From Phycisphaerae bacterium (GTDB lineage Bacteria; Planctomycetota; Phycisphaerae; Phycisphaerales; SM1A02): 14,948 nt of DNA. The stretch lies in assembly GCA_016873355.1 (NCBI GenBank), contig VGXK01000012.1:1-14948 (forward strand), read 5' to 3'. Shown piece by piece: positions 6,873 to 14,123 of the stretch (positions are counted from its first letter, which is position 1; the number at the start of each line of letters is the position of its first letter). The notes under the pieces are model-generated. The model was not told where the DNA came from. It was given only the letters and a program-made list of their open reading frames with translations, and made no database searches. The position numbers and the translations under genes are program-made.

Positions 6873-8573
6873 ATGATCCTTTCCGCCCTCGTCGTCGCGA
6901 TCGTCCTGCTCATCGCCTACTGGTGGGCGAACCAGGGCCTGATCAGCGCCCTGCTCCACTTCCTCTGCGTGGCGATCGCCGGCGCGATCGCGTTCGGTCT
7001 CTGGGAGTGGATCACCGTCTCGTTCTTCCTGCGCGGAATTCGATTCGACGAGTACGCCTGGGGCGTCTCGCTCATCGGCGCGTTCGTGGTGGTGCTCTTC
7101 CTGCTGCGGCTGCTCACGGATCGCTTCGCGCCGAACGAAGTGCGGCTGCCGGGCGGATTGAACTACGCCGGCGGCGCCGTCTTCGGGCTCGGCGCGGGCG
7201 TGCTCTCGACGGGCATCGTGCTTACCGGCTGGGGATACCTCCAGTCCTCGCCGGAGATCCTCGGCTACTCCGGGTTCGTGCGCTCGCAGCAGGCGTCGGG
7301 TCAGCCCACGCAGACGCAGCCGAATCTTCCGCCGACGCTCGTGCTCGAAGCGACCGAGTGGTTCTACGGCACGCTCAGTCTCGGCGCCTTCTCGCCGATC
7401 GACTCGGATCGTGCGCTCGGGAACGAGATTCCGCGCTTCGCGAACCTCGGGGGAAGCGCCGTGCGGGACAGCTACGGCGACGGCAAGGGCAAGATCTCGA
7501 TTCCGCCGGCGTCCGTGAAGATCGCGGACTTCGTCGAGCTTCCGTCGATGGGTTCCGGCGCGTTCGCGCTGCGGCTCGACGTCGAGGCGCCCGCGTTCGA
7601 CCGCCGCACGATGTTCACGCTGTCGGCATCGCAGGCGCGGCTCATCGGCGACGACGAGAGCGAACCGGCGGTGGCGTTTCCGACCGACTTCGGCCAGAAG
7701 AACGCCGCAAACGACCGGCTCTACCTGCCCTACACCTTCAGCGACGTGACCTATTTCGCAAGCAGCCCGTCGGCGGCGCAGAGCGCGGCGATCTTCCTGG
7801 CGTTCCCCAGGTCGGCGCTCAACGGGCAGGTGCCCAAGTACCTCCAGGTGAAGGGACTCCGCATGCCGCTGCCCACGCCGCAGCGCGAGCCGGCGCTCTC
7901 GACCTTCGCGGCGTACCTCGATCGCTACGGCGGCGGCGGCACGGGCGCGAGCGCCGCGGAACTGCGGGCGCTCTTCCAGTATGTCGAGGGCGTGAATCCG
8001 CTCTCGGCGGCGCACATCAGCACCGACAACACGATCAATCCGGCGGCGGGCAACGTCAACTCGATTCCCGGCACGCTCGCGGCGGACGACCGGCGGTATC
8101 TCGTTTCCGGCGCCGGCGACTTCCGCCGCACCGGGCCCACGATCGGCAATCGCGATCTGCGCCTCAACGGAATCCTCGAGCCGGGCGGCACGCGCGTGGT
8201 GCGGCTCGACGCGAGCCGCGGCGCCTCGCCGATCGACCTCTACGATGTCGACCGCATCCGCGCCCTCCGCAAGGGCGCCGGCGCCGAGGCGACGCCCGAA
8301 CTCGTCGACCGGAGCTTCAACACCTACCAGCCGTTCGGCTATCTCTGGGTGCGCGAGCGTGAGGGAATCGTGCGCGTGTACCTGGATCTGCCCAGCGGGG
8401 GTCGGTGGACGCTCGGCAACCTGCCGGTGGCGGGAGACGAGGACAAGCTCTTCCTGCTCTACCGGTTGCCGGTGGGAACGAACATCATCGGCGTGATCTA
8501 TCGCGATCCGGCGAAGCCGGTGGACAAGGCGAAGATCGCGGCGCAGTGCAACTGGACCGTGCCGGCCAAGTAG
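6873..8573 (+). CDS. CvpA-like membrane protein with large extracytoplasmic domain
   Basis: The 566-residue protein begins with four predicted membrane helices (about 1-18, 25-50, 61-84, 97-122). Their Gly-rich pattern, with a short polar segment after the third helix (RFAPNEVRLPGG) and GGAVFGLGAGVL in the fourth, resembles the CvpA/colicin V production family. About 440 residues of mixed, beta-rich character follow. I do not recognise them; they are soluble in composition and have no enzyme motif I can name. ATG 6873 has GGAG 8 bases upstream. It lies 32 bases after the GspE-like gene, so it belongs to the same operon. A membrane role alongside the two ATPase-family proteins is inferred from position only. 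Confidence 0.72.
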   Translation: MILSALVVAIVLLIAYWWANQGLISALLHFLCVAIAGAIAFGLWEWITVSFFLRGIRFDEYAWGVSLIGAFVVVLFLLRLLTDRFAPNEVRLPGGLNYAGGAVFGLGAGVLSTGIVLTGWGYLQSSPEILGYSGFVRSQQASGQPTQTQPNLPPTLVLEATEWFYGTLSLGAFSPIDSDRALGNEIPRFANLGGSAVRDSYGDGKGKISIPPASVKIADFVELPSMGSGAFALRLDVEAPAFDRRTMFTLSASQARLIGDDESEPAVAFPTDFGQKNAANDRLYLPYTFSDVTYFASSPSAAQSAAIFLAFPRSALNGQVPKYLQVKGLRMPLPTPQREPALSTFAAYLDRYGGGGTGASAAELRALFQYVEGVNPLSAAHISTDNTINPAAGNVNSIPGTLAADDRRYLVSGAGDFRRTGPTIGNRDLRLNGILEPGGTRVVRLDASRGASPIDLYDVDRIRALRKGAGAEATPELVDRSFNTYQPFGYLWVREREGIVRVYLDLPSGGRWTLGNLPVAGDEDKLFLLYRLPVGTNIIGVIYRDPAKPVDKAKIAAQCNWTVPAK

Positions 8574-8626
8574 CGCGTGCAGCGGGCAACGAAGCGCGCG
8601 GCGGAGAGATTCGATGTCGCCCCGGC

Positions 8627-8648
8627 GTAGCGCGGCGTCGCGCGCTAC
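8627..8648 (+). terminator. Hairpin between the convergent CvpA-like gene and accC
   Basis: GTAGCGCG and CGCGCTAC form a perfect 8-bp stem around the loop GCGTCG, followed on the plus strand by TTCTTG. It starts 54 bases after the stop at 8573 and its right arm includes the accC stop codon (8645-8647). The T-tract is poor on either strand, so it may be a weak bidirectional terminator or only a 3'-end barrier. Confidence 0.35.
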
Positions 8649-9988
8649 TTCTTGAGCCAGCGCTCCACGAAGTGGATGTCGAAGGTGGCGTTCCTGAAGT
8701 CGGGGTGATCCATCAGCTTGAGATGCAGCGGGATCGTGGTCTTGATCGGGCCGATCTCGAAGGCCTTGAGCGCGTCCTTCATCTTCGCGATCGCCGCGTC
8801 GCGCGACGCGCCGTGCACGATGAGCTTGCCGATCATGGAGTCGTAGTTCGGCGGGATGCGGTAGCCCGCGCGGGCGTGCGAATCGAGGCGGATGCCCGGA
8901 CCGCTCGGCGCGCTCCAGCGCTCGATCAATCCTGCCTGCGGCATGAACCCGCGATCGGGATCCTCCGCGTTGATGCGGCATTCGATCGCGTGACCCTTCG
9001 CCGAGATCTCGTCCTGCGTGAACGGCAGCGTCTCCCCCGCCGCCGCCCGGATCATGGTCTTCACGATGTCGACGCCGGTGATCATCTCGGTCACCGGATG
9101 CTCCACCTGCACGCGCGTGTTCACCTCGAGCATGTAGAAGTTCTGCTCGCGGTCCATGAGGAACTCGCAGGTTGCGGCGCCGCAGTACTTGGCGGCGCGG
9201 ATGAGCGCGGCCGCGCTTTCGCAGACGCGCCGGCGCTTCTCGGGATCCACGCCGGGCGCGGGCGCCTCCTCGACGAGTTTCTGGTGCCGGCGCTGACTCG
9301 AGCAGTCGCGCTCGAAGAGGTGCACCGCGTTGCCGTGGTTGTCGCCGAGCGTCTGCACCTCGAAGTGGCGGGCGTGTTCGAGGAACTTCTCCACGTAGAC
9401 GGCGCCGTTGCCGAACGCCGCGAGCGCCTCGCGCTGGGCGGTTTCGATTCCCTCGCGGAGCTGCGACTCGTCCCGCGCAATGCGCATGCCGCGGCCGCCG
9501 CCTCCCGCGCTCGCCTTGACGATCACCGGGAATCCGATCTCGTGCGCCACGCGCACCGCTTCGTCGACCTCCTCGATCGCGCCGTCGGTGCCGGGGAAGA
9601 CGGGCGTGCCGGTGCGCTTGGCCAGTCGCTTGCAGTTCACCTTGTCGCCGAGCTGGCTCATCGCCTCCGGACTCGGGCCGATGAACTGGATGTGGCAGTC
9701 GCGGCAGACTTCCGCGAAGTGCGCGTTCTCGGAGAGGAACCCGTATCCGGGATGGATCGCGTCGGCGTGCGTGATCTCCGCCGCGGCAATGATGCGGTCG
9801 ATGCGCAGGTAGCTGTCCTTCGCCGGCGGCGGTCCGATGCACACCTTCTGATCCGCGTGCTCGAGCCATGGACCGTCGCGATCGGCGGTCGAGTAGACGC
9901 AGACCGTGCCGATGCCGAGCTCCTTCGCGGCGCGGATGACGCGCAGCGCGATCTCGCCTCGATTGGCGATCAGGATTCGCTTGAACAT
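8645..9988 (-). CDS. accC: Acetyl-CoA carboxylase biotin carboxylase subunit
   Basis: AccC uses ATP and bicarbonate to carboxylate the biotin on AccB, the first half-reaction of malonyl-CoA synthesis. The 447 residues match the usual length. The N-terminus MFKRILIANRGEIALRVIRA is diagnostic. The ATP-grasp glycine loop is KASAGGGGRGM (158-168), and EVNTRVQVEHPVTE (288-301) holds the metal and catalytic residues. ATG 9988 is chosen because it gives the canonical N-terminus; the open frame extends upstream but overlaps accB out of frame. GGAG lies upstream of the ATG. It sits 65 bases downstream of accB in the normal accB-accC order. accA and accD are not in the window. Confidence 0.98.
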   Translation of the reverse strand: MFKRILIANRGEIALRVIRAAKELGIGTVCVYSTADRDGPWLEHADQKVCIGPPPAKDSYLRIDRIIAAAEITHADAIHPGYGFLSENAHFAEVCRDCHIQFIGPSPEAMSQLGDKVNCKRLAKRTGTPVFPGTDGAIEEVDEAVRVAHEIGFPVIVKASAGGGGRGMRIARDESQLREGIETAQREALAAFGNGAVYVEKFLEHARHFEVQTLGDNHGNAVHLFERDCSSQRRHQKLVEEAPAPGVDPEKRRRVCESAAALIRAAKYCGAATCEFLMDREQNFYMLEVNTRVQVEHPVTEMITGVDIVKTMIRAAAGETLPFTQDEISAKGHAIECRINAEDPDRGFMPQAGLIERWSAPSGPGIRLDSHARAGYRIPPNYDSMIGKLIVHGASRDAAIAKMKDALKAFEIGPIKTTIPLHLKLMDHPDFRNATFDIHFVERWLKK

Positions 9989-10053
9989 GCGCTGCGTGGC
10001 TCCGCTCGGGTGGATCGCCTTGACCGTGCGTCGTTCGATCTCATCGAGGCGCG

Positions 10054-10533
10054 TCAGCCCGGCCGCACCATGAAGAGCGCCTGGCCGAACTCGACCGCTT
10101 CGCCGCTCTTGACGACCACGCGCTCGACCGTTCCCGAGACGCCCGCCTTGATCTCGTTGAAGATCTTCATGGCTTCGACGAGACAAACCACCGTGTCCGG
10201 TCCCACGGGCGAGCCGACGCTCACGAACGGCGGCTTGTCGGGTCCCGGCGACTGATAGAAGGTTCCCACCATCGGGCACTCGATGGGCACGAGGCCTGCA
10301 TCGGCGGAACCGGATCCACCTGCCGACGACGGCGACGGCGCGGTTGCCGCGGCGGGCGCCGCCAGCACCGCATGCGGTGCGTGCACCATCGGGTGATGGG
10401 CGATCAGGGGAACAGCGGCGGAATTGGGTCGCTTGACGGTGACCTGCTCCTGCTCGTCCCGGATGTCGAGCTCGACCAGGTCGTTCTCCACCATCAGCCG
10501 CACCAGTTCCTTGAGCTTGCGGATGTCGATCAT
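10054..10533 (-). CDS. accB: Acetyl-CoA carboxylase biotin carboxyl carrier protein
   Basis: AccB carries biotin between the carboxylase and transferase active sites. The 159 residues show an N-terminal segment MIDIRKLKELVRLMVENDLVE, an Ala/Pro/Ser-rich flexible linker (about 45-80), and a C-terminal biotinyl domain. EAMKIFNEI (120-128) places the biotinylated lysine at Lys123, and CPMVGTFY (86-93) is typical of the family. ATG 10533 is preferred over the upstream GTG 10560: GAGGAAG ends 9 bases before the ATG, and the family begins at MIDIRKL. A TAGACT -10-like element lies about 68 bases upstream, so accBC probably forms its own transcription unit separate from the genes to the right. Confidence 0.97.
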   Translation of the reverse strand: MIDIRKLKELVRLMVENDLVELDIRDEQEQVTVKRPNSAAVPLIAHHPMVHAPHAVLAAPAAATAPSPSSAGGSGSADAGLVPIECPMVGTFYQSPGPDKPPFVSVGSPVGPDTVVCLVEAMKIFNEIKAGVSGTVERVVVKSGEAVEFGQALFMVRPG

Positions 10534-10600
10534 CGTGGATGGCTTCCTCGGGTCCGGCACTGTCGGCGGCGGTGGCCGACGCCGCGCCGGGTCGGGGCGG

Positions 10601-10606
10601 AGTCTA
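10601..10606 (-). promoter_or_regulatory. Putative -10 element of accB-accC
   Basis: TAGACT on the minus strand predicts transcription from about 10594 and a leader of about 60 bases. The leader contains a 6-bp inverted repeat (GTCGGC at 10562-10567, GCCGAC at 10575-10580). Sequence around the hexamer resembles that upstream of coxB. The -35 region has only a weak CGACG-type match. Confidence 0.4.
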
Positions 10607-10641
10607 GCGAACCGCGTCGATGTCGTCGGATTCGGCCGAGA

Positions 10642-11349
10642 TCAGCCGGGAAGATGCGCCCATCCTGCGCGATCTGCCGCAGGTCGTCCGAGCAACTCCG
10701 TCAGCACGAACGCCAGGCGAACGTTCCGCGGGCTCGACAGTGCTCCGCGCAAGTCGGCCGCCGCGAAGCTCGAGCCGGCGGCAATCGCCGCAAGGTCCTT
10801 GGCAGGGCGCCTCGAGGCGATCGGGATCACCGACATCTCTCCCCGCGCGGCCCGAATCGCCTCCGCTCGAGCGGCGCGAAGCACCGCGGAGCGTGCGGTC
10901 ATGGCGGCGTGCGGCCGGTCCGACGGCGCGATCACGATCAGCGATTCCGGCAGGTCTCGCACCACCCGGCGGGACGAGCTGGGCGGCGCCGGCACGGGCG
11001 CCGGTGCCGGCCTTCGCGGCGACGCCGGCGCGGGTGCGTGCGATCGCGTCGAAGCGGTGCTCGCCACGGCCGGGCGAGTCGGTACGGGTCTTGGAGGCGG
11101 CGCCGACGAAGATCGCACCGGAGTCACGGGGCGCGACGGCGTCGCGGTTCGCGCGTGCGACTCGGGTCGCGCGGCGGGACCGACGGACGCGGGTGCGGGC
11201 GAGGAGGCGCGTGCGCGACCGCTTCGTGCCGATTCCGCGGCGGCCGCGGCCTTCGCCTTCGCGAGCGCCTGCGAGCGCTTCGCCAGCACGCGAAGCAGCG
11301 CGTTCACCACGACGATGATCGCGACGATGATCCACCAGGCGTGACGCAT
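10642..11349 (-). CDS. Single-pass membrane protein of unknown function with Ala/Pro-rich linker
   Basis: The 235-residue product has an N-terminal membrane helix (WWIIVAIIVVVNALLRVLA, about 5-23), then a low-complexity Ala/Pro/Ser/Arg linker (about 28-125), then a globular C-terminal third. The last part, about 195-222 with LRGALSSPRNVRLAFVLTELLGRP, resembles a short C-terminal motif that I recall from small planctomycete membrane proteins (of the type L-R-x-A-x-x-L-x-E-I-L-G-P-P). That resemblance is from memory and untested. ATG 11349 begins 11 bases after the importer ATPase stop, so it could be read as the last gene of that operon. A TAGACT element overlapping that stop codon suggests it also has its own start. 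No function is proposed. Confidence 0.72.
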   Translation of the reverse strand: MRHAWWIIVAIIVVVNALLRVLAKRSQALAKAKAAAAAESARSGRARASSPAPASVGPAARPESHARTATPSRPVTPVRSSSAPPPRPVPTRPAVASTASTRSHAPAPASPRRPAPAPVPAPPSSSRRVVRDLPESLIVIAPSDRPHAAMTARSAVLRAARAEAIRAARGEMSVIPIASRRPAKDLAAIAAGSSFAAADLRGALSSPRNVRLAFVLTELLGRPAADRAGWAHLPG

Positions 11350-11357
11350 CGGCCGGC

Positions 11358-11363
11358 AGTCTA
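11358..11363 (-). promoter_or_regulatory. Putative internal -10 element overlapping the ATPase stop codon
   Basis: TAGACT on the minus strand contains the TAG stop of the importer ATPase and ends 8 bases before ATG 11349. The hexamer type and the 8-base distance repeat what is seen before ATG 14132. If active, the downstream gene would be transcribed nearly leaderless from within the operon. The stop codon alone explains the TAG, so only ACT and the spacing count as evidence. Confidence 0.33.
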
Positions 11364-12137
11364 TGCGCTCGGAGCGCGCGGTGCGAGGTCGTCGCCCCAG
11401 CGAGGCAGCGCGACCGCTCGCTGCGAGAGTCCTTCGACGAGCATGAACGGAATGCCGTAGATCGATTCGAGAACGCTCGGCGTGAGAATGCGCGAGCACG
11501 GACCGGCCGCGACGAGCGCACCGTCGCGGAGCAGCCAGACCTCGTCGGCGGCGCCTGCGAGCACGAGATCGTGCGTGGCGAGCAGCGCGGTGGCCCCCCG
11601 CTCGACGCAGCGGCGCACGACCGCGAGCGACTGCCGGACGGACGCGGGATCCATGGCCGCGAAGGGTTCGTCGAGCAGCATGAGGCCGCCGGGTTCGTGC
11701 TGCGCGAGCGCGCGGGCGAGCGCCGCGCGCTGGCGCTGACCCTCCGAGAGATCGTGCCAGCGCCGCCAGGCAAGCGCCGACATGCCGCACTCGGAGAGCG
11801 CCGCATCGATGCGAGCCGGATCACGCGGGCGCCGATAGCGGCCGAGCTCGACCGATTCGCGCACCGTGAAGGCGGCGTCGAGCGACGGTCGCTGCGGCAC
11901 GAAGCATGCGTGCGCGGCGCGATCGGCCGGCGCGGCGGCGAGAAGGTCGAGCGATCGCCATCGCGCCTCGCCACGCTCCGCGCGGATCGAGCCCGCGAGC
12001 GCGCCGAGCAGCGAGCTCTTGCCGCTTCCGTTGCCGCCGAGGATCGCCACGAGCGAGCGCGACTCCGCGGCGGCGGAGACCGGGCCGAGGCGGAAGTGGC
12101 CGCGCCGCACGATGAGTTCTCGAAGCGAGAGCGTCAC
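11361..12137 (-). CDS. ABC transporter ATPase, FecE/BtuD type
   Basis: This 258-residue ATP-binding subunit energises the FecCD-type importer encoded just upstream. Walker A is GGNGSGKS (34-41), the Q-loop glutamine is at about 82, the signature LSEGQRQR is at 130-137, Walker B LMLLDEP at 152-158 and the H-loop His at about 189. GTG 12137 overlaps the permease stop by four bases (GTGA), which indicates translational coupling and fixes the start. A tail of about 30 residues after IYGIPFMLVEG is typical of haemin, cobalamin and siderophore ATPases, but it does not tell the substrate. Confidence 0.94.
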   Translation of the reverse strand: MTLSLRELIVRRGHFRLGPVSAAAESRSLVAILGGNGSGKSSLLGALAGSIRAERGEARWRSLDLLAAAPADRAAHACFVPQRPSLDAAFTVRESVELGRYRRPRDPARIDAALSECGMSALAWRRWHDLSEGQRQRAALARALAQHEPGGLMLLDEPFAAMDPASVRQSLAVVRRCVERGATALLATHDLVLAGAADEVWLLRDGALVAAGPCSRILTPSVLESIYGIPFMLVEGLSQRAVALPRWGDDLAPRAPSA

Positions 12138-13168
12138 GGCCACACCGGTCGAAAGCGGCGAAGCAGCCAGAGGAACGCGAGCGATCCGAGAATCGCGGTG
12201 ACGACGCCGATCGGAAGTCGGCCGCGGCCCGCATCGACGATCTGCCGAAGCGCGTCGGCGCCGACGAGCAGCAGCGCTCCCGCCATCAGCGATGCGGGCA
12301 CGAGCGCGCGATGCGTCGCGCCGCAGAGCATCCGCGCCAGGTGCGGCCCGACGAGTCCGACGAACGCAAGCGGACCGCAGAGCGCGGTCGCGCTCGCGGC
12401 GAGCAGCGCCGAGAGTCCGAGCAGCGCCGGGCGAAGCCGCCTCACGTCGACGCCGACGGAGACGGCCTCGGCGTCGGAAAGCGCGGCGGCGTCCATCGCG
12501 CGGGCAAGGCGCCACGCGAGGGCGATCGAGAGCACGGACACGATCGTCGACAGCGAGAGCACGGCGGCGTCGGCCACCTCGGGAATGCGTCCGAGCATCC
12601 AGAGGCTGATGCGTCCGCGCGTTTCGAGCGGCAGGAACTGCTGTACGAGCAGTGCGAGCGCGCCGGCGAGACTCGAGACGATCACGCCCGCGAGCACGAG
12701 CGTGAGCGCGTCGAGCACGCCGCGCCGTCGGCCGATGAGCACGACGAGCGCCAGCGCCGCGAGCGATCCGATCACGGCCGGAAGCAGGGCGCCGCCCGCG
12801 AGCAGCCACGCAAGCGAGGGCGTGGACATCGCAGCCCAGGCGGCCACGCTCATGCCGAGGCCGGCGCCCGCCGAGAGCCCCAGGATGAACGGCGACGCGA
12901 GCGGGTTCCGCAGCAGCGTCTGAAGCAGCAGGCCGCTCGCGCCGAGCGATCCGCCGGCCACGAGCGCCGAGACCGTGGCGGTGAGCCGGAAGGAGAGGAT
13001 CTCCGAGCGATCGGGAAGACCGAAGGTGGGTCCATCCGCATCGCGACCCACGAGCATTCGCGCGGCGATCGCGCCGGCGAGGAGCAGCAGCATGGTGATC
13101 ATGCCGAGCGCGCGAGAGAGAGCGTGCCGCCAGCTTCCCGGGGCGCTCGTGCGATCCGCATCGCTCAC
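12134..13168 (-). CDS. FecCD/BtuC-family ABC transporter permease
   Basis: The 344-residue product is a multi-helix inner-membrane permease (about ten helices) for iron-chelate or cobalamin import. Family blocks visible include LLQTLLRNPLASPFILGLSAGAGLG, VLAGVIVSSLAGALALLVQQF and AVSVGVDVRRLRP, the last being the coupling region that contacts the ATPase, followed by CGPLAFVGLVGPHLAR and PIGVVTAILGSLAFLWLLRR near the end. GTG 13168 overlaps the stop of the binding-protein gene by four bases (GTGA), so translation is probably coupled. An internal ATG at MITMLLLL is possible but would lose the coupling and the cytoplasmic N-terminus. One permease gene is seen, so a homodimer is expected. Confidence 0.95.
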   Translation of the reverse strand: MSDADRTSAPGSWRHALSRALGMITMLLLLAGAIAARMLVGRDADGPTFGLPDRSEILSFRLTATVSALVAGGSLGASGLLLQTLLRNPLASPFILGLSAGAGLGMSVAAWAAMSTPSLAWLLAGGALLPAVIGSLAALALVVLIGRRRGVLDALTLVLAGVIVSSLAGALALLVQQFLPLETRGRISLWMLGRIPEVADAAVLSLSTIVSVLSIALAWRLARAMDAAALSDAEAVSVGVDVRRLRPALLGLSALLAASATALCGPLAFVGLVGPHLARMLCGATHRALVPASLMAGALLLVGADALRQIVDAGRGRLPIGVVTAILGSLAFLWLLRRFRPVWP

Positions 13169-14076
13169 GGCGACTTCTCCGAGTCGCGCGCGGCGCGCGC
13201 CGCGCCGGCCGCGCGAGCGAGTTCGGCACGCAGCGATTCGATCGCCCCGGCGAGTCCGCCGCCGGGCTCGAGCATTCCCGCATCGTCGGCGTGCACGATT
13301 CGTCCCTCGCGCGACGCGGTGATCGGCCAGTCGCGGATCGAGTCGAGCAGTCGATCCGAGCCGACGACCACGATCCATCCCGGGTCGAGCCGCGCCACCT
13401 GCTCCACCGAGAGCTCGGGATACGCGGCGCCGGAGATGGCGTTCGTACCGCCGAGGGACGCCCAGAGATCGTCGACGTAGCTCCCGGGCCCGAACGCGGT
13501 CGGCGGATCGGCCGAGAAGAGGATCAGTGCCGGGCCGAGCGCGGCGGCGTTCTCGTCGGGCGCGGTGGCCGCGTCGAGCCGCGCGGCGAGCTCGCGAGCC
13601 CGTTCGTGCGCGTCGCCGCCGAGCAGCTCGCCGAGACCGACGATCATCGTGCGCACATCGTCGAGTCGATCGAGACGCCACGACGCCGTCGACCAGTCTC
13701 GGCCGCGCGCGAGCACGGCGAGTTCCTCGCCGGGATCGTTTCCGAGCGTGCTCTGGTGGACGATGTGGGTCGGTCGAAGCGCGAGCAGTCGCTCCGCGTC
13801 GATCTGGGAGCCGTCCCAGACGACGGCGGTCGAATCGGCGGTGCCGCGGCACCAGGGCGAACAGCCCACGAGGTGCCGCTTCTCCCCGAGCAGAAGCAGC
13901 GTGGTCGTGATCGCGGGCGAGAGCGAAACGATGCGCGGGGCGCTCGCGGTCGCCGACGGCGGCGCCGCCGCGTCGCCTTCACGCGCGGTGCCGGCCTTCG
14001 AGTCCGGGCCGGGTTCGCACGCCGCGGCGCCGAACGCGAGCGCGGCGAGAAGGAGCAGCAGGCGTCGACGATCCAC
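13165..14076 (-). CDS. Periplasmic substrate-binding lipoprotein, BtuF/FepB type
   Basis: The 303-residue product has a short signal sequence (MDRRRLLLLLAALAFGAAAC) with a lipobox-like AAA-Cys20, so a lipid-anchored binding protein is expected. RIVSLSPAITTTLLLLG opens the class III binding fold. ERLLALRPTHIV, VDDLWASLGGTNAISG and LSVEQVARLDPGWIVVVG are typical of this family. Two cysteines flank a Trp in VGCSPWCRG. The fold and partners suggest cobalamin or a ferric chelate, and the sequence does not decide between them. No cobalamin riboswitch fits in the 55-base upstream gap. GTG 14076 is the start; a weak AGGA lies 10 bases upstream and overlaps a TAGGAT -10-like element. It heads the three-gene importer operon. 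Confidence 0.92.
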   Translation of the reverse strand: MDRRRLLLLLAALAFGAAACEPGPDSKAGTAREGDAAAPPSATASAPRIVSLSPAITTTLLLLGEKRHLVGCSPWCRGTADSTAVVWDGSQIDAERLLALRPTHIVHQSTLGNDPGEELAVLARGRDWSTASWRLDRLDDVRTMIVGLGELLGGDAHERARELAARLDAATAPDENAAALGPALILFSADPPTAFGPGSYVDDLWASLGGTNAISGAAYPELSVEQVARLDPGWIVVVGSDRLLDSIRDWPITASREGRIVHADDAGMLEPGGGLAGAIESLRAELARAAGAARAARDSEKSP

Positions 14077-14085
14077 CTCGCTCGG

Positions 14086-14091
14086 ATCCTA
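14086..14091 (-). promoter_or_regulatory. Putative -10 element of the importer operon
   Basis: TAGGAT (4/6 to TATAAT) on the minus strand ends 9 bases before the GTG at 14076, so the message would be leaderless or nearly so. It is back to back with the TACACT element of the divergent gene. No -35 is evident, and no operator palindrome was recognised in the 55-base gap. Confidence 0.3.
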
Positions 14092-14117
14092 ACTCATCGC
14101 CGATGCGCGGCGTTCCT

Positions 14118-14123
14118 TACACT
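14118..14123 (+). promoter_or_regulatory. Putative -10 element of the tail-anchored coiled-coil gene
   Basis: TACACT on the plus strand ends 8 bases before ATG 14132, giving expected transcription within one or two bases of the start codon. There is no Shine-Dalgarno. No -35-like hexamer is seen at 16-18 bases. Confidence 0.42.

Noticed and set aside
10985..11040. GC-rich inverted repeats inside the unknown membrane protein gene
   Set aside because: They come from low-complexity Ala/Pro codons (GCC, GGC, CCG runs) and need no separate explanation.
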